A DNA stretch of 64,000 nt from Mesorhizobium sp. L-8-3 (GCF_016756615.1 NZ_AP023262.1:7503501-7567500), one strand, 5' to 3'; counted from the first letter of the stretch, positions 9,676 to 18,020 are shown. Program-made: numbers and translations. The notes: a model not told the origin generated them from the sequence alone.

Positions 9676-9930
9676 ATGCGTTATCTGGCCATTGCGATCG
9701 CGACCGGGCTTGCCACCATCGTGTCCGGCTGCACGACAAGCTATCTCGACAGCGTGAACTATCTCGGCAGCGCCGGCACGTACGAACCGGGCTATCGCTA
9801 CACGGGCTACGGTCCGGCATATCTCGGGCAGACCGGCCTGTATGGGCTCAGCCCCGGGACGGCGCGTGTCCAGCGATCCGACCGCGCCCGTCTCGCCAGA
9901 GACAATGCCGAGCATAACTACGGCCGCTGA
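9676..9930 (+). CDS. Small lipoprotein
   Basis: An 84-residue protein with a lipoprotein signal peptide: MRYLAIAIATGLATIVSGC, where VSGC is the lipobox, so the mature protein would be acylated at that cysteine. The mature part is rich in Gly and Tyr (YEPGYRYTGYGPAYLGQTGL). AGGAGGT at 9662-9668 is 7 bp from the ATG at 9676 and only 1 bp from the ATG at 9670, which decides the start. Function unknown. Confidence 0.7.
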   Translation: MRYLAIAIATGLATIVSGCTTSYLDSVNYLGSAGTYEPGYRYTGYGPAYLGQTGLYGLSPGTARVQRSDRARLARDNAEHNYGR

Positions 9931-10444
9931 GGCCGAGAGGACTACGGGTCAGTCCGTCGGCCGCGCAGCGGCCCCTTCGCCGAACGCCGCGCACGCGTGC
10001 CGTTGCGGTGATTTCGGCAATCCGGCCGCGTGACCTTGTCGCGCCACGCCGGGTCCTCGCTCGAATCCGGCCTCAGGCCTCAATCCGGATTCACGTTTGA
10101 ATCACGCACGCCGGAAGACGTTACCCAACGTAACAACCAGGGAGAGTGGGGCGCTCACGGACGCCCCGCAATCGAAGCCCGAGCGCGCCAATTCCAAAAA
10201 GGGGCGGCAGGCGCTGCTGGGCACCGGGGACGGAGCGCTGCCTCCCAAGCGTCTCCGTCCCCTCCGGCTTCACGCTGGGTTCACGTAGTCCGAGTTTACT
10301 TGCTTCCGGGCACGCAAAGGACGAGACTTGGCGGACCCGCCAGGAACAACGCTTTGAGGAGTGCCTTCAGTCAACGGCGATCAGCATTCGCGGCCTGTCC
10401 GCGCCAGCCGACCGTGTGTCGTAGAACTTCGGGGGTGACAAGTC
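9931..10444. other. Intergenic region with hairpin
   Basis: No convincing gene. GAATCCGG at 10063-10070 pairs with CCGGATTC at 10085-10092 across a loop that itself contains a short palindrome. Further on, GGGGCG/CGCCCC around 10148-10168 forms another stem. Neither has a T-run. The long plus ORF through here (10030-11127) lacks a ribosome site and crosses these structures, so it is not called. Confidence 0.35.
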
Positions 10445-10774
10445 ATGACCGACGCAAGTTTCGCAACCAAGGCCCGCGCCTCGACCGTTCGGAAAAAGGC
10501 CAGCACGCTGCAGTCTGGTCGCGTGTCTCTCTCACGTCTCCCGGTACAGGGTTTCGCGTCGAACCGGGATGCCGCCGGGGGCTGCTACTTCGAAGAATAC
10601 GAGATCGGGATCGGCGCCTGGAAGGCGACGATCGTCAAGGTGCTGGACTACGGTTCAGGCCGCACGCGGCTTCGGGCGCGATACGAAGCCGACCAGAAGG
10701 CCGGACGGCCCGAGCGGCAAAGGCGGCACAGCGTCCGCCGCCGCCGAGCGAGGCGCTACGTCGAAAGTTTCTGA
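10445..10774 (+). CDS. Small basic protein, hypothetical
   Basis: A 109-residue ORF opened by ATG with GGGGGTG about 7 bp upstream. Third positions are mostly G or C from the middle onward, which favours coding. The centre (CYFEEYEIGIGAWKATIVKV) looks globular, while the C-terminus is very basic (RRHSVRRRRARRYVESF). No family is recognised. It may equally be a chance ORF in GC-rich DNA. Confidence 0.35.
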   Translation: MTDASFATKARASTVRKKASTLQSGRVSLSRLPVQGFASNRDAAGGCYFEEYEIGIGAWKATIVKVLDYGSGRTRLRARYEADQKAGRPERQRRHSVRRRRARRYVESF

Positions 10775-11013
10775 ACGGGAAGCCGCCCCTTCGCGTCGCC
10801 GCGCTGGATTTCGCGGTGACGAATGCGGCACCCGGCGCCTCCTGCGGGCCGATCCTGAAGACATCGACCGTCATCTGCGCAATGCGCCTCGGGACGTCGA
10901 GATCATCACCTGGGCCGGCCAAATGGCCAGGGGACCACGTCCGGACGGAGCGGGCCGGCCGCGGCTTGTCGTCAAACGCCAATCCGAAACCTGCGGCCAG
11001 CGGTTTTCGTAGC

Positions 11014-11027
11014 TTGATCGAGATCAA
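11014..11027. promoter_or_regulatory. FNR/FixK-type box upstream of hemA
   Basis: TTGATCGAGATCAA at 11014-11027 is a perfect TTGAT-N4-ATCAA anaerobox, and the symmetry extends one base on each side. It lies about 126 bp upstream of the hemA start. In alphaproteobacteria, FnrL or FixK proteins bind this consensus and raise hem gene expression at low oxygen. The match is seen directly; the regulatory role is inferred from known hemA promoters. Confidence 0.8.
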
Positions 11028-11152
11028 GGGAATATCAGCGCTTTGCTGCTCGTTATCGAGCGCGGCGAGCAGCGTGGCATTTTGCCCCCCTTGGCACGAT
11101 GGACGCCTCCCGGGGCAGCGACTATGATCTCGGCCAACATCGGAAAGGCATC

Positions 11153-12430
11153 ATGAACTACCAGCGGTTCTTCGAAGAAGCGATCGATCAGATCCATGCG
11201 GAGCGGCGTTACCGGGTCTTTGCCGACCTTGAGCGGATCGCCGGTTCCTTTCCCCGCGCCATCTGGCGCTCCGGCGACGAGGCCAAGGAAATCATCGTCT
11301 GGTGTTCCAACGACTATCTCGGCATGGGACAACACCCCGATGTCATCGCTGCGCAGCAACAGGCGGCCGCCCGGATGGGCACCGGCGCCGGCGGCACCCG
11401 CAACATCTCCGGAACCAACCATCCGCTGGTCGAGCTGGAAATCGAGCTGGCCGATCTGCACGGCAAGGAATCGGCGCTCGTCTTCACCTCCGGCTTCGTT
11501 TCGAACGAGGCCGCCATATCCACCATCGCGCGGCTTCTGCCCAACTGCCTGGTGCTTTCCGACGAACTCAATCATGCCTCGATGATCGAGGGCGTGCGCC
11601 GCTCCGGCGCCGAGAAGAAGATCTTCCGCCACAACGACGTCGCGCATCTCGAAAGCCTGCTCCAGGCTGCGGGCCGCGAACGCGCCAAGCTGATCGTCTT
11701 CGAGTCGGTTTATTCGATGGACGGGGATATCGCGCCGATCGCACGGATCGCCGACCTCGCCGAGAAATACAATGCGATGACCTATATCGACGAAGTCCAT
11801 GCCGTCGGCATGTATGGACGTCGCGGCGGCGGCATCACCGAGCAGGAAGGCCTTGCCCACCGGATCGACGTCATCGAAGGCACGCTCGCCAAGGCGTTCG
11901 GCACCATGGGCGGTTACATTTCGGGGCCGCGCACCGTAGTCGACGCGGTGCGCTCCTATGCACCCGGCTTCATCTTCACCACGGCGCTGCCTCCGGCGAT
12001 CACAGCGGCCGCGACAGCCTCGATCCGCCATCTCAAGCAGTCGGGCGCCGAGCGCGAGGCGCAGCAGCGGCAGGCCCAGCGCACCAAGGAGGTCCTGTCG
12101 GCGGCCGGTCTTCCGGTGATGCCGTCCTCGACCCATATCGTTCCCGTGCTGGTGGGCGACCCCGAGCTCTGCAAGATGGCGACCGACAGATTGCTCGGGC
12201 TGCACGGCATCTACATCCAGCCGATCAACTATCCCACCGTGCCGCGCGGCACGGAGCGGCTGCGCATCACGCCGACGCCGTTCCATTCGGATGCGCTGAT
12301 CGCCGAGCTTCGGGATGCCCTGGTCGAGACCTGGGACGCCATCGGCATCCCCTATGGGTCGGCCGGCAAGCCTTCGATCGCCAAGACCGACCGCATCATC
12401 CCGCTGCTGGTACCCAAATCAGGCGGCTGA
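11153..12430 (+). CDS. hemA: 5-aminolevulinate synthase
   Basis: A 425-residue pyridoxal-phosphate enzyme that condenses glycine and succinyl-CoA to 5-aminolevulinate, the first step of tetrapyrrole synthesis in alphaproteobacteria. It is recognised by MNYQRFFEEAIDQIHAERRY at the N-terminus, GTGAGGTRNISGTNHPL, YIDEVHAVGMYG (cofactor aspartate) and GTLAKAFGTMGGY, where Lys247 forms the Schiff base. GGAAAGG precedes the ATG at 11153; the upstream in-frame start at 11099 is unlikely. It is preceded by an FNR/FixK box and followed by a short hairpin, facing the aminotransferase gene convergently. Confidence 0.97.
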   Translation: MNYQRFFEEAIDQIHAERRYRVFADLERIAGSFPRAIWRSGDEAKEIIVWCSNDYLGMGQHPDVIAAQQQAAARMGTGAGGTRNISGTNHPLVELEIELADLHGKESALVFTSGFVSNEAAISTIARLLPNCLVLSDELNHASMIEGVRRSGAEKKIFRHNDVAHLESLLQAAGRERAKLIVFESVYSMDGDIAPIARIADLAEKYNAMTYIDEVHAVGMYGRRGGGITEQEGLAHRIDVIEGTLAKAFGTMGGYISGPRTVVDAVRSYAPGFIFTTALPPAITAAATASIRHLKQSGAEREAQQRQAQRTKEVLSAAGLPVMPSSTHIVPVLVGDPELCKMATDRLLGLHGIYIQPINYPTVPRGTERLRITPTPFHSDALIAELRDALVETWDAIGIPYGSAGKPSIAKTDRIIPLLVPKSGG

Positions 12431-12449
12431 ACCCCGGCACCGCCGGGGT
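12431..12449. terminator. Hairpin between convergent hemA and aminotransferase genes
   Basis: ACCCCGGC at 12431-12438 and GCCGGGGT at 12442-12449 form a perfect 8-bp GC-rich stem with a 3-base loop directly after the hemA stop. There is no T-run, so it is a weak intrinsic terminator or an mRNA 3'-end stabiliser. Confidence 0.45.
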
Positions 12450-12519
12450 CATGGCGACCGGCCTGGTGTCACTCGCCTTGCCGAGGCCTCCTGGCCAGAG
12501 GATCGTGGCGCATGCCGCG

Positions 12520-13686
12520 TCACAGTCCCCGCACCCAGGTGGCGATGCGGCCGGCCGCTTCCTCCAACTGGTCGAGGCGGCGGTGAAAGCAAAGCCGCAG
12601 AAAAGCCTCGCCGCCGACCCCGAAGGCGGTGCCCGGCGCCAGCCCGACATTGGCGTGGTCGACGATGTCGAATGCGGCGCGACGCGAGTCGGCGAGACCT
12701 TCGATCGCAAAGAACAGATAGAAGGCGCCCTGGGGAACCGTGAAACGCGCCCGCCCGGTCTCACCGAGGATGCGGCAGACGAGGTCGCGCGCCTGCCTCG
12801 CGCGCTCGACCTGCCCGGCCACGAAGCCTTCGCCCTGGTCCAGCGCCGCGACCGCGCCGCGCTGCATGAACTGCGCGACGCCAGAGGTCGAGTATTGGAT
12901 CAGGTTCTCGAACATCGCCTGCAGCGAAGGGTGGACACGAAGCCAGCCGACGCGCCAGCCGGTCATCGCCCAGTTCTTCGAAAAGCTGTTGACGAAGAGA
13001 ATGCGGTCCTCGTCAGCCATGATGTCGTAGAAGGACGGCGCGCGGCCCCCGCCGTAATGGAACAATGCGTAGATCTCGTCGGCAATGATCCAGAGGCCGC
13101 GTGCCCGAGCAAGATCGAGGATCGCCTGCAGCGTCGCCCTGTCGGCGGTCCAGCCTGTCGGGTTGGAGGGCGTGTTGATAAAGATCGCCCTGGTGCGGGG
13201 CGTGATCGCCGCCGCCAGCTTCTCGATGTCGAGCGCCCAGCCATTGGCGGTGTCGTCGAGCGGCACGGGGACAGGGCGCGCGCCGGCAACGCCCGCCGCG
13301 GCGGTGAGATTGGGCCAGGCAGGCGACAGATAGACGACCTCGTCGCCGGCCCCCGCGGTCGCCTGCAAAGCGAGCTGGATCGCCTGCATACCCGAGCCGA
13401 CGACCATGAACTCCTCGTCGACGAAACGCCTGCCGAAATGCCTGCGGTGATATCGGGCGAGGGCGTCGCGCAGTTCCGGTATGCCGCGCTGCCAGGTGTA
13501 GAAGGTCTCGCCGGCATTCAGCCCGGCCACGGCGGCCGAACTGATGAAGTCGGGCGTCGGCAGGTCGCCCTCGCCCGCCCACAGCGGGACCAGCCCGTCC
13601 TTGTGCCGGCCGTGGTTCATCACGGCGACGATGCCGCTTTCCGGCGCCAGCCGTGCTTCGAGGCGCATCGTTTCGCTGAGGGTCAT
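12520..13686 (-). CDS. Class I/II pyridoxal-phosphate aminotransferase
   Basis: A 388-residue fold-type I aminotransferase. Visible motifs are NTPSNPTGW (substrate/cofactor asparagine), IIADEIYALFHY, and FSKNWAMTGWRVGW, where the lysine of SFSKN is the Schiff-base residue. A C-terminal arginine in FLRLCFHR would bind the substrate carboxylate. The amino-acid specificity is not deducible; a general aspartate/aromatic-type aminotransferase is likely. I took ATG at 13686 (MTLSETMRLEARL); 13668 is an alternative. It is convergent with hemA. Confidence 0.88.
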   Translation of the reverse strand: MTLSETMRLEARLAPESGIVAVMNHGRHKDGLVPLWAGEGDLPTPDFISSAAVAGLNAGETFYTWQRGIPELRDALARYHRRHFGRRFVDEEFMVVGSGMQAIQLALQATAGAGDEVVYLSPAWPNLTAAAGVAGARPVPVPLDDTANGWALDIEKLAAAITPRTRAIFINTPSNPTGWTADRATLQAILDLARARGLWIIADEIYALFHYGGGRAPSFYDIMADEDRILFVNSFSKNWAMTGWRVGWLRVHPSLQAMFENLIQYSTSGVAQFMQRGAVAALDQGEGFVAGQVERARQARDLVCRILGETGRARFTVPQGAFYLFFAIEGLADSRRAAFDIVDHANVGLAPGTAFGVGGEAFLRLCFHRRLDQLEEAAGRIATWVRGL

Positions 13687-13788
13687 GTGGGTCGTCCGCG
13701 GTCGAATGAGTCGGGAGCACAATCCGTCAATACGCCGGATTTTGACAGGCCTCCGGCGGATATGGCTTTGGTCCAGGCAGGCCCCATG

Positions 13789-13815
13789 CCAACGGTCGAT
13801 AAGATCGACCGTTGG
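13789..13815. repeat. CCAACGGTCGAT palindrome, copy 1
   Basis: CCAACGGTCGAT (13789-13800), AAG, ATCGACCGTTGG (13804-13815): a perfect 12-bp inverted repeat with a 3-bp centre. Close relatives lie at 27152-27178 and 38020-38046, so this is an interspersed repeat rather than a gene-specific operator. Confidence 0.85.
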
Positions 13816-13905
13816 ACGGCGTCAAGGCGTCACCCGGTGTCGACAGGATTCGCAATGCGCGTTCTCATACGCATGCGGGTGCCTGTGCATCGCCTTCGTC
13901 ACGGA

Positions 13906-15207
13906 TCACGGCAAAGGGGGACGCGATCGAAGGCCGCGCCTTCCATACGTCGTCCGCCAGCCTCGCTGCCCCGGTAGCTTCCAGGGACGGTCGCAGCCCC
14001 AGCGCGGCTTGAAATGCGCCAGACCGGGGCAGATCGCCTTCGCCACGCGAACGCCGGTTTCGGGGCGCGATAAGTCCCGGAACCAGGCGCTCTCTCCCGT
14101 CGCAGCGGACATTTCCTCGACGAGACCGGGCAAAGTGCCGACCATCCCCGAGGCCTCCTCGGCAATCGTGCCGTCTTGTCCGCAAAGAAAGTCGAGCCTC
14201 TTGATGTCGCTCTCGACAAGCCATGTCGCGAGACGGAGGTCGGCATTGCTCATAGGCATATTCCGGGCTTTCCGGATTTCATGCGCGTCGAGCGCAAGCT
14301 CGGTCTGGATCATCTCGAGAAACGACGACCTCAGAGCATCCCCCAGGACGAAGGCGGCTGCGAACCCTACGGCGATCTGTTTGCCGTTCCGGTCGCACGA
14401 CAGCGCCGCCACCGCATGTGCATTCCGGAAGGTCGAAATATCCAGGAACCACACCCGCCTGCCGGTTTGGTCCCGATGTTCGGCAAGCGCCTTGCTCAGA
14501 TCGGGATCGCCGAACAGGCCGGGTGAAAGACGAGTGCGCACGCAGCCTGGCCACCACCAGATTCCGGTTGCATCGCGTTCGACGAGTTCCAGGACGGCGC
14601 GCGACTGCGCCGCGCGCCAGGAAGCACCGGCAGCGCAGCCATTCGAGTCGGCGTTCAGGCTGCTGTCGCCGTATACGGCCTCGCCAAACCCGCCATGACA
14701 GAGGAATGCCGGACAAAGCGCGATACTGGAACCATCCAGATCGCTGACGGTCGACCACAGATCGGGCCGCGACAACTGACCGGCCGGCGGAACGGCGTCC
14801 CAGTCGGCCCACAGGCGATTGTAGCGATCGCGGTGACGGACCTGGGTCGCAGAAAAGCCCAGGATGCGGGCCGGCGGCAGCATTCGCAGATCTCCGGCCT
14901 CGGAACTCCGGACGAGCTTGGCACCATCGGCCCGCTGGTGCATCCAGCTATGCGTCTCCACCGCCTCCCCGAGGCAGCTCAGCACCGCCCTGGCCGGATC
15001 GAAACCCTTCCCGCTCGCCGTGACCTCGCGCGAGCCGGCGCCTTCGCCGAGTCCGAGCCTCGTGGCAGCAATGAAGCCACCCGGAACATCGAAGATGTCG
15101 ACGGTCATTTGGCAAGCAGCGGCGAACCCATAGAGTTCGCGACGGTCGGCCGTCGTCCCGCTCCCGGCGGGCCCCGCCAAGCCCAGTTCCGTCAGGTCGC
15201 GAAGCAC
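13906..15207 (-). CDS. YcaO-domain peptide maturase, SagD/TOMM type
   Basis: Called from the GTG at 15207 as 433 residues. YcaO hallmarks are ASGKGFDPARAVLSCLGEAVE (ATP/Mg-binding E residues), SNGCAAGASWRAAQSRAVLE followed by LVERDATG, and SSFLEMIQTELALD. The C-terminus reads PGLAHFKPRWGCDRPWKLPG then GW and ends RSRPPLP. This follows the PGL-HF-R-G-R-P-GW plus proline-rich tail of SagD-family enzymes, which cyclise Cys/Ser/Thr in ribosomal peptides to azol(in)es using ATP. The frame is open to 15312, but those 35 codons have only 46% GC3, while an overlapping ORF has 91%. So translation probably starts near 15207, or the N-terminus is frameshifted. No SagC/ThiF-like partner or SagB dehydrogenase is near. 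Confidence 0.85.
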   Translation of the reverse strand: MLRDLTELGLAGPAGSGTTADRRELYGFAAACQMTVDIFDVPGGFIAATRLGLGEGAGSREVTASGKGFDPARAVLSCLGEAVETHSWMHQRADGAKLVRSSEAGDLRMLPPARILGFSATQVRHRDRYNRLWADWDAVPPAGQLSRPDLWSTVSDLDGSSIALCPAFLCHGGFGEAVYGDSSLNADSNGCAAGASWRAAQSRAVLELVERDATGIWWWPGCVRTRLSPGLFGDPDLSKALAEHRDQTGRRVWFLDISTFRNAHAVAALSCDRNGKQIAVGFAAAFVLGDALRSSFLEMIQTELALDAHEIRKARNMPMSNADLRLATWLVESDIKRLDFLCGQDGTIAEEASGMVGTLPGLVEEMSAATGESAWFRDLSRPETGVRVAKAICPGLAHFKPRWGCDRPWKLPGQRGWRTTYGRRGLRSRPPLP

Positions 15208-15326
15208 ACGGCCATCGTCGATGACCGCTCGCTGGCCGAAATCTGCTGGTGCATCTCCTGGAGGAACAGGCCCAGCGCCGAGGAGTTCCCAATGTTTCCG
15301 TTCAAGCCGCACGCCCGGTCCGCCAT
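15192..15326 (-). CDS. 44-residue peptide ORF overlapping the YcaO start; candidate RiPP precursor
   Basis: ATG at 15326, preceded by TTGAGGT, to TGA at 15192. It begins MADRACGLNGNIG and ends SSTMAVCFAT. Of 44 sense codons, 40 end in G or C, against 16 of 35 in the overlapping YcaO frame, so this frame is the one that looks translated here. It overlaps the proposed YcaO GTG by 16 bp, consistent with translational coupling. A short ORF with Cys, Ser and Thr at its C-terminal end immediately before a YcaO gene is where a precursor peptide would be expected. The main alternative is that it is the true N-terminus of the YcaO protein, separated by a frameshift around 15195-15207. Confidence 0.45.
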   Translation of the reverse strand: MADRACGLNGNIGNSSALGLFLQEMHQQISASERSSTMAVCFAT

Positions 15327-15401
15327 TTACCTCAAGATCGAATCTGGTCTAAAGTAGCATGAGGGCTTGCTCCTCTTCGACCACTAGCCATAGAGGTCCA
15401 A

Positions 15402-15503
15402 ATGTGCTCCCGTACCGACCGGCGCGCGATGCAGCTGGTTTCCGCGCATGAATCGTGTGGCTGTTTCGCCGTTCAACTGAAAATCCCTGCCGGTTCAGAC
15501 TAG
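15402..15503 (+). CDS. 33-residue cysteine-containing ORF ahead of the SARP gene
   Basis: ATG at 15402, with AGAGGT five to six bases upstream, to TAG at 15501. The peptide contains AHESCGCFAVQLK. It ends 24 bp before the regulator start and could be a leader peptide, a second candidate precursor, or chance. GC at third positions is about two thirds, which is not decisive. It shares the tripeptide Cys-Phe-Ala with the C-terminus of the opposite-strand peptide ORF at 15192-15326. Confidence 0.25.
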   Translation: MCSRTDRRAMQLVSAHESCGCFAVQLKIPAGSD

Positions 15504-15527
15504 TCCTGAAGAAAGTTCGTGGTGGTG

Positions 15528-17570
15528 ATGTCGACATCAGTTGTCGAAAAAAGAGCTCAGGAAACCGCACCACGGAAGCGTCTCGCAATCAGGCTCATCG
15601 GTGGCTTCGAAATCCGCAGCTCGGACAAGGTCCATGCCCTCGACAAGCGGAAAGCGGGCGCAATCCTTGCGTATCTCGTGCTTAACGCGCAGTCGCACGA
15701 AACGCGTGGGCGGCTTTCGGCGCTGCTGTGGAGCGATCGGGACGAGGAGCATGCCCGGGCCTCGCTGAGACAGTCGATCCGGGACCTCAAGCAGATCGAG
15801 ACCGCGACAGGCGTGGACTTTCTCGTCGTCGACAAACATTCCGTCGGCATTGATCACGACGCATTGGAAAGTGACGTTTCGGCGCTCCAGAACGCGCTCG
15901 ACAGGCGGAATTTCGCGCAAGTCGATGTGTTGCTGGCGCGCGGCCGCGAATCGTTGTGCGAAGGACTTCGGGATTGCGATCCGGTCTTCGACAACTGGAT
16001 TGCGATGACATCGACGCATTGGGCGGATCGCGTTCTGGACCGACTGTCCAAATCGCTCGACATGCCCAACCTGACTTCGGCCGAACGAAAGACTATCGCC
16101 GGTTGCGTGCTTCGCCTCGAACCGTTTCACGAGGCAGCCGTGACGGAGATGCTGCGCGCTTTGTATCGGGAGGGCGGTTACCCTCGGGCACGCGTTTTCT
16201 TCGAACATTATTGCGCTGATCTGAGGTCGGAGCTCGACCTTTCGCCACCCAGAGAAATCGTGCGACAGTTCGAGCAGTTCAAGGAGGCCGCGGACGCTCC
16301 CTCGGGCACGACCATCAGTGTGCCCGGCTTCGAAGAAGACGCTGCTTCCTTGTCCAGCGCGGTCGAGCGGCCGACAATCGTGCTTGTCACGGAGAAACAG
16401 AGAGCAAGCCACGCTCACATCCAGTTTGCGCTGGTGAGCGAACTCTCCGCGTCCCTTTCGCGCTTCAGGCATTGGACCGCGATCCATGCCGAGGTGGATC
16501 GAACCCTGATCCGCTCCGGCAGGGTCGACGAACTTCGCAAGGTCACGAGCGGACACGCGGATCTTGCGGTGGTAATAACGATGCCGGACGAGCCCGCCGA
16601 ACCGTCTTTCGAAATCCTGTGCCGCGATCTGGCGACGGGAGCGATACACTTCTCGACGACCGCGCCTTCTGCACCCTCTGCATGGCGGACGGTGTTCAAT
16701 GAAATATGCGCGCATGTCGCGTCGCGCCTCCAGATCGCCATTTCGACGACACGACTGCACCGACTCGACGAGCAATCGCCCAACTACGTGTCCGCATATG
16801 ACAGCTGGCTCGACGGACAGCGTCTGTCCATTCTGTGGCGCACCGACACCGAAGCGGCCGCCATTTCCCGCTATGAGGAGGCGATCCGTCAGGATCCCAA
16901 GCTCGCTTGTGCTTATTCGAGCCTGGCAGGGATACTGAACTCGCGCTGGATCGTCCTGCCGGGATACCCCTTGGACGGCGCGGATCTGGACCGCGCCTTC
17001 GAGCTTGCCAAGACCGCCGTCATGCTCGACCCACTCGACCACCGGAACCAGGTCAACCTCGCGTGGAGCCATCTGCTGGCGCGGCGATGGGAGCTTGCCG
17101 ATTTCCATTTCGGGTTGGCCCATGATCTCAATTCGGCCAACCCGGCGACACTAATGGCATATTCGATCGCCAGCGCATTCATGGGCAACCACGAGCGGGC
17201 GACGCAGCTATCGGAACGGTCCTTCGAACTCAATCCATTGCGCGAGCCGCACTATCACGGTTATCGGGCCACGGTGCTGTTCCTGGCCGGCGACCTGCGG
17301 GGATGCATCGAATCCGTCGAGCAGAGCAACGACCTTTTCCCCGACATTCGCGGCTGGTCCGCCGCGGCACACGCACTGCTCGGAAACGACGCGAAAGCCG
17401 GCACCGATTTCCGCCTTTTCCTCAGGAGCGTTTCGGCAGCCTGGTACAATCGCGAGAGGCCGACGCGCCGCGAGGCGACCGAGTGGTTCAAGAATGTCTT
17501 CCCCCTCCGGCTCGAGGCCGACCGGGAAAGACTTGCGGAAGGGGTCGATCGCGCCGCGCGACTGGCGTGA
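15528..17570 (+). CDS. SARP/BTAD-type transcriptional regulator with TPR region
   Basis: About 680 residues. The N-terminal part is an OmpR-like winged helix of the SARP class (LIGGFEIRSSDKVHALDKRK and LSALLWSDRDEEHARASLRQ). It is followed by a bacterial transcriptional activator domain (FHEAAVTEMLRALYREGGYP, then DLRSELDLSPP). The middle (about 290-410) is an unassigned alpha/beta region, and the last 250 residues are TPR-like. GTG codons at 15519-15527 precede the ATG, and the ribosome site is weak. Divergent from the YcaO gene and convergent with the peroxidase operon, it is the likely activator of this locus; SARP proteins commonly control secondary-metabolite genes. Confidence 0.85.
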   Translation: MSTSVVEKRAQETAPRKRLAIRLIGGFEIRSSDKVHALDKRKAGAILAYLVLNAQSHETRGRLSALLWSDRDEEHARASLRQSIRDLKQIETATGVDFLVVDKHSVGIDHDALESDVSALQNALDRRNFAQVDVLLARGRESLCEGLRDCDPVFDNWIAMTSTHWADRVLDRLSKSLDMPNLTSAERKTIAGCVLRLEPFHEAAVTEMLRALYREGGYPRARVFFEHYCADLRSELDLSPPREIVRQFEQFKEAADAPSGTTISVPGFEEDAASLSSAVERPTIVLVTEKQRASHAHIQFALVSELSASLSRFRHWTAIHAEVDRTLIRSGRVDELRKVTSGHADLAVVITMPDEPAEPSFEILCRDLATGAIHFSTTAPSAPSAWRTVFNEICAHVASRLQIAISTTRLHRLDEQSPNYVSAYDSWLDGQRLSILWRTDTEAAAISRYEEAIRQDPKLACAYSSLAGILNSRWIVLPGYPLDGADLDRAFELAKTAVMLDPLDHRNQVNLAWSHLLARRWELADFHFGLAHDLNSANPATLMAYSIASAFMGNHERATQLSERSFELNPLREPHYHGYRATVLFLAGDLRGCIESVEQSNDLFPDIRGWSAAAHALLGNDAKAGTDFRLFLRSVSAAWYNRERPTRREATEWFKNVFPLRLEADRERLAEGVDRAARLA

Positions 17571-17598
17571 CGCGATCGGCCACATCCGTCTCCGCCCC

Positions 17599-18003
17599 TT
17601 ACTTGCAGCGGGTCATGACATAGTCGCCCAGGCGGCTGGTATAGGCGCGCAGGCGACTTGCCCGTTTCTCGGCGTCCGTCAAGCCGCCGTTCGGATCAAA
17701 CGTATAGTGATCGGGGAAGATGTATTCCTCTCCCGGCCCGGCCGCGGGCGCAATCGCCTCGACCGTCTTTTCCACGTCTCCCGTAAAGGGGAAAGCGATG
17801 TTGACGACGTTGTCCTCATCGAAATGGGCAACGATGGTGATCTCGTCCCAGGTCTTGTCGAGCGGCGTCATGAAGGCCCGCAGCAGGTCCTTGATCTCCT
17901 CCTGCGAACCGTTCTTGAATACCTCGATGAGGGCGGGATCCTTGATCGTGTTGCGGATGAAGTTTCCCAACGCCTCAAACTGTATGTCTTTGAATTTCGC
18001 CAT
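17599..18003 (-). CDS. 134-residue protein of unknown function, paired with heme peroxidase
   Basis: An acidic protein with a strong ribosome site (AAGGAGG six bases before ATG at 18003), 17 bp after the peroxidase stop, so certainly in one operon. The N-terminal helix (NTIKDPALIEVFKNGSQEEI) loosely recalls the D-P-A-L pattern of Nif11/nitrile-hydratase-type leader peptides. The rest (WDEITIVAHFDEDNVVNIAF) looks like a compact beta-rich domain, and it ends YVMTRCK. I do not recognise a family. It could be a peroxidase partner or carrier; a substrate-peptide role is speculative. Confidence 0.75.
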   Translation of the reverse strand: MAKFKDIQFEALGNFIRNTIKDPALIEVFKNGSQEEIKDLLRAFMTPLDKTWDEITIVAHFDEDNVVNIAFPFTGDVEKTVEAIAPAAGPGEEYIFPDHYTFDPNGGLTDAEKRASRLRAYTSRLGDYVMTRCK

Positions 18004-18020
18004 TTCTCCCTCCTTGATCG

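Noticed and set aside
10030..11127. 365-codon plus-strand frame upstream of hemA
   Set aside because: It crosses hairpins, the FNR box and the hemA leader, has no ribosome site, and its residue composition is that of non-coding GC-rich DNA.
11302..13977. 891-codon open frame on the plus strand
   Set aside because: It runs through hemA in another frame and antisense through the aminotransferase gene; composition (Arg, Pro, Ala, His rich) is typical of GC-rich shadow frames.
15207..15312. The upstream 35 codons of the listed YcaO frame as its true N-terminus
   Set aside because: Third-position GC is only 46% there, against 91% in the overlapping peptide frame, and the GTG at 15312 has no good ribosome site. 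A frameshifted N-terminus remains possible.
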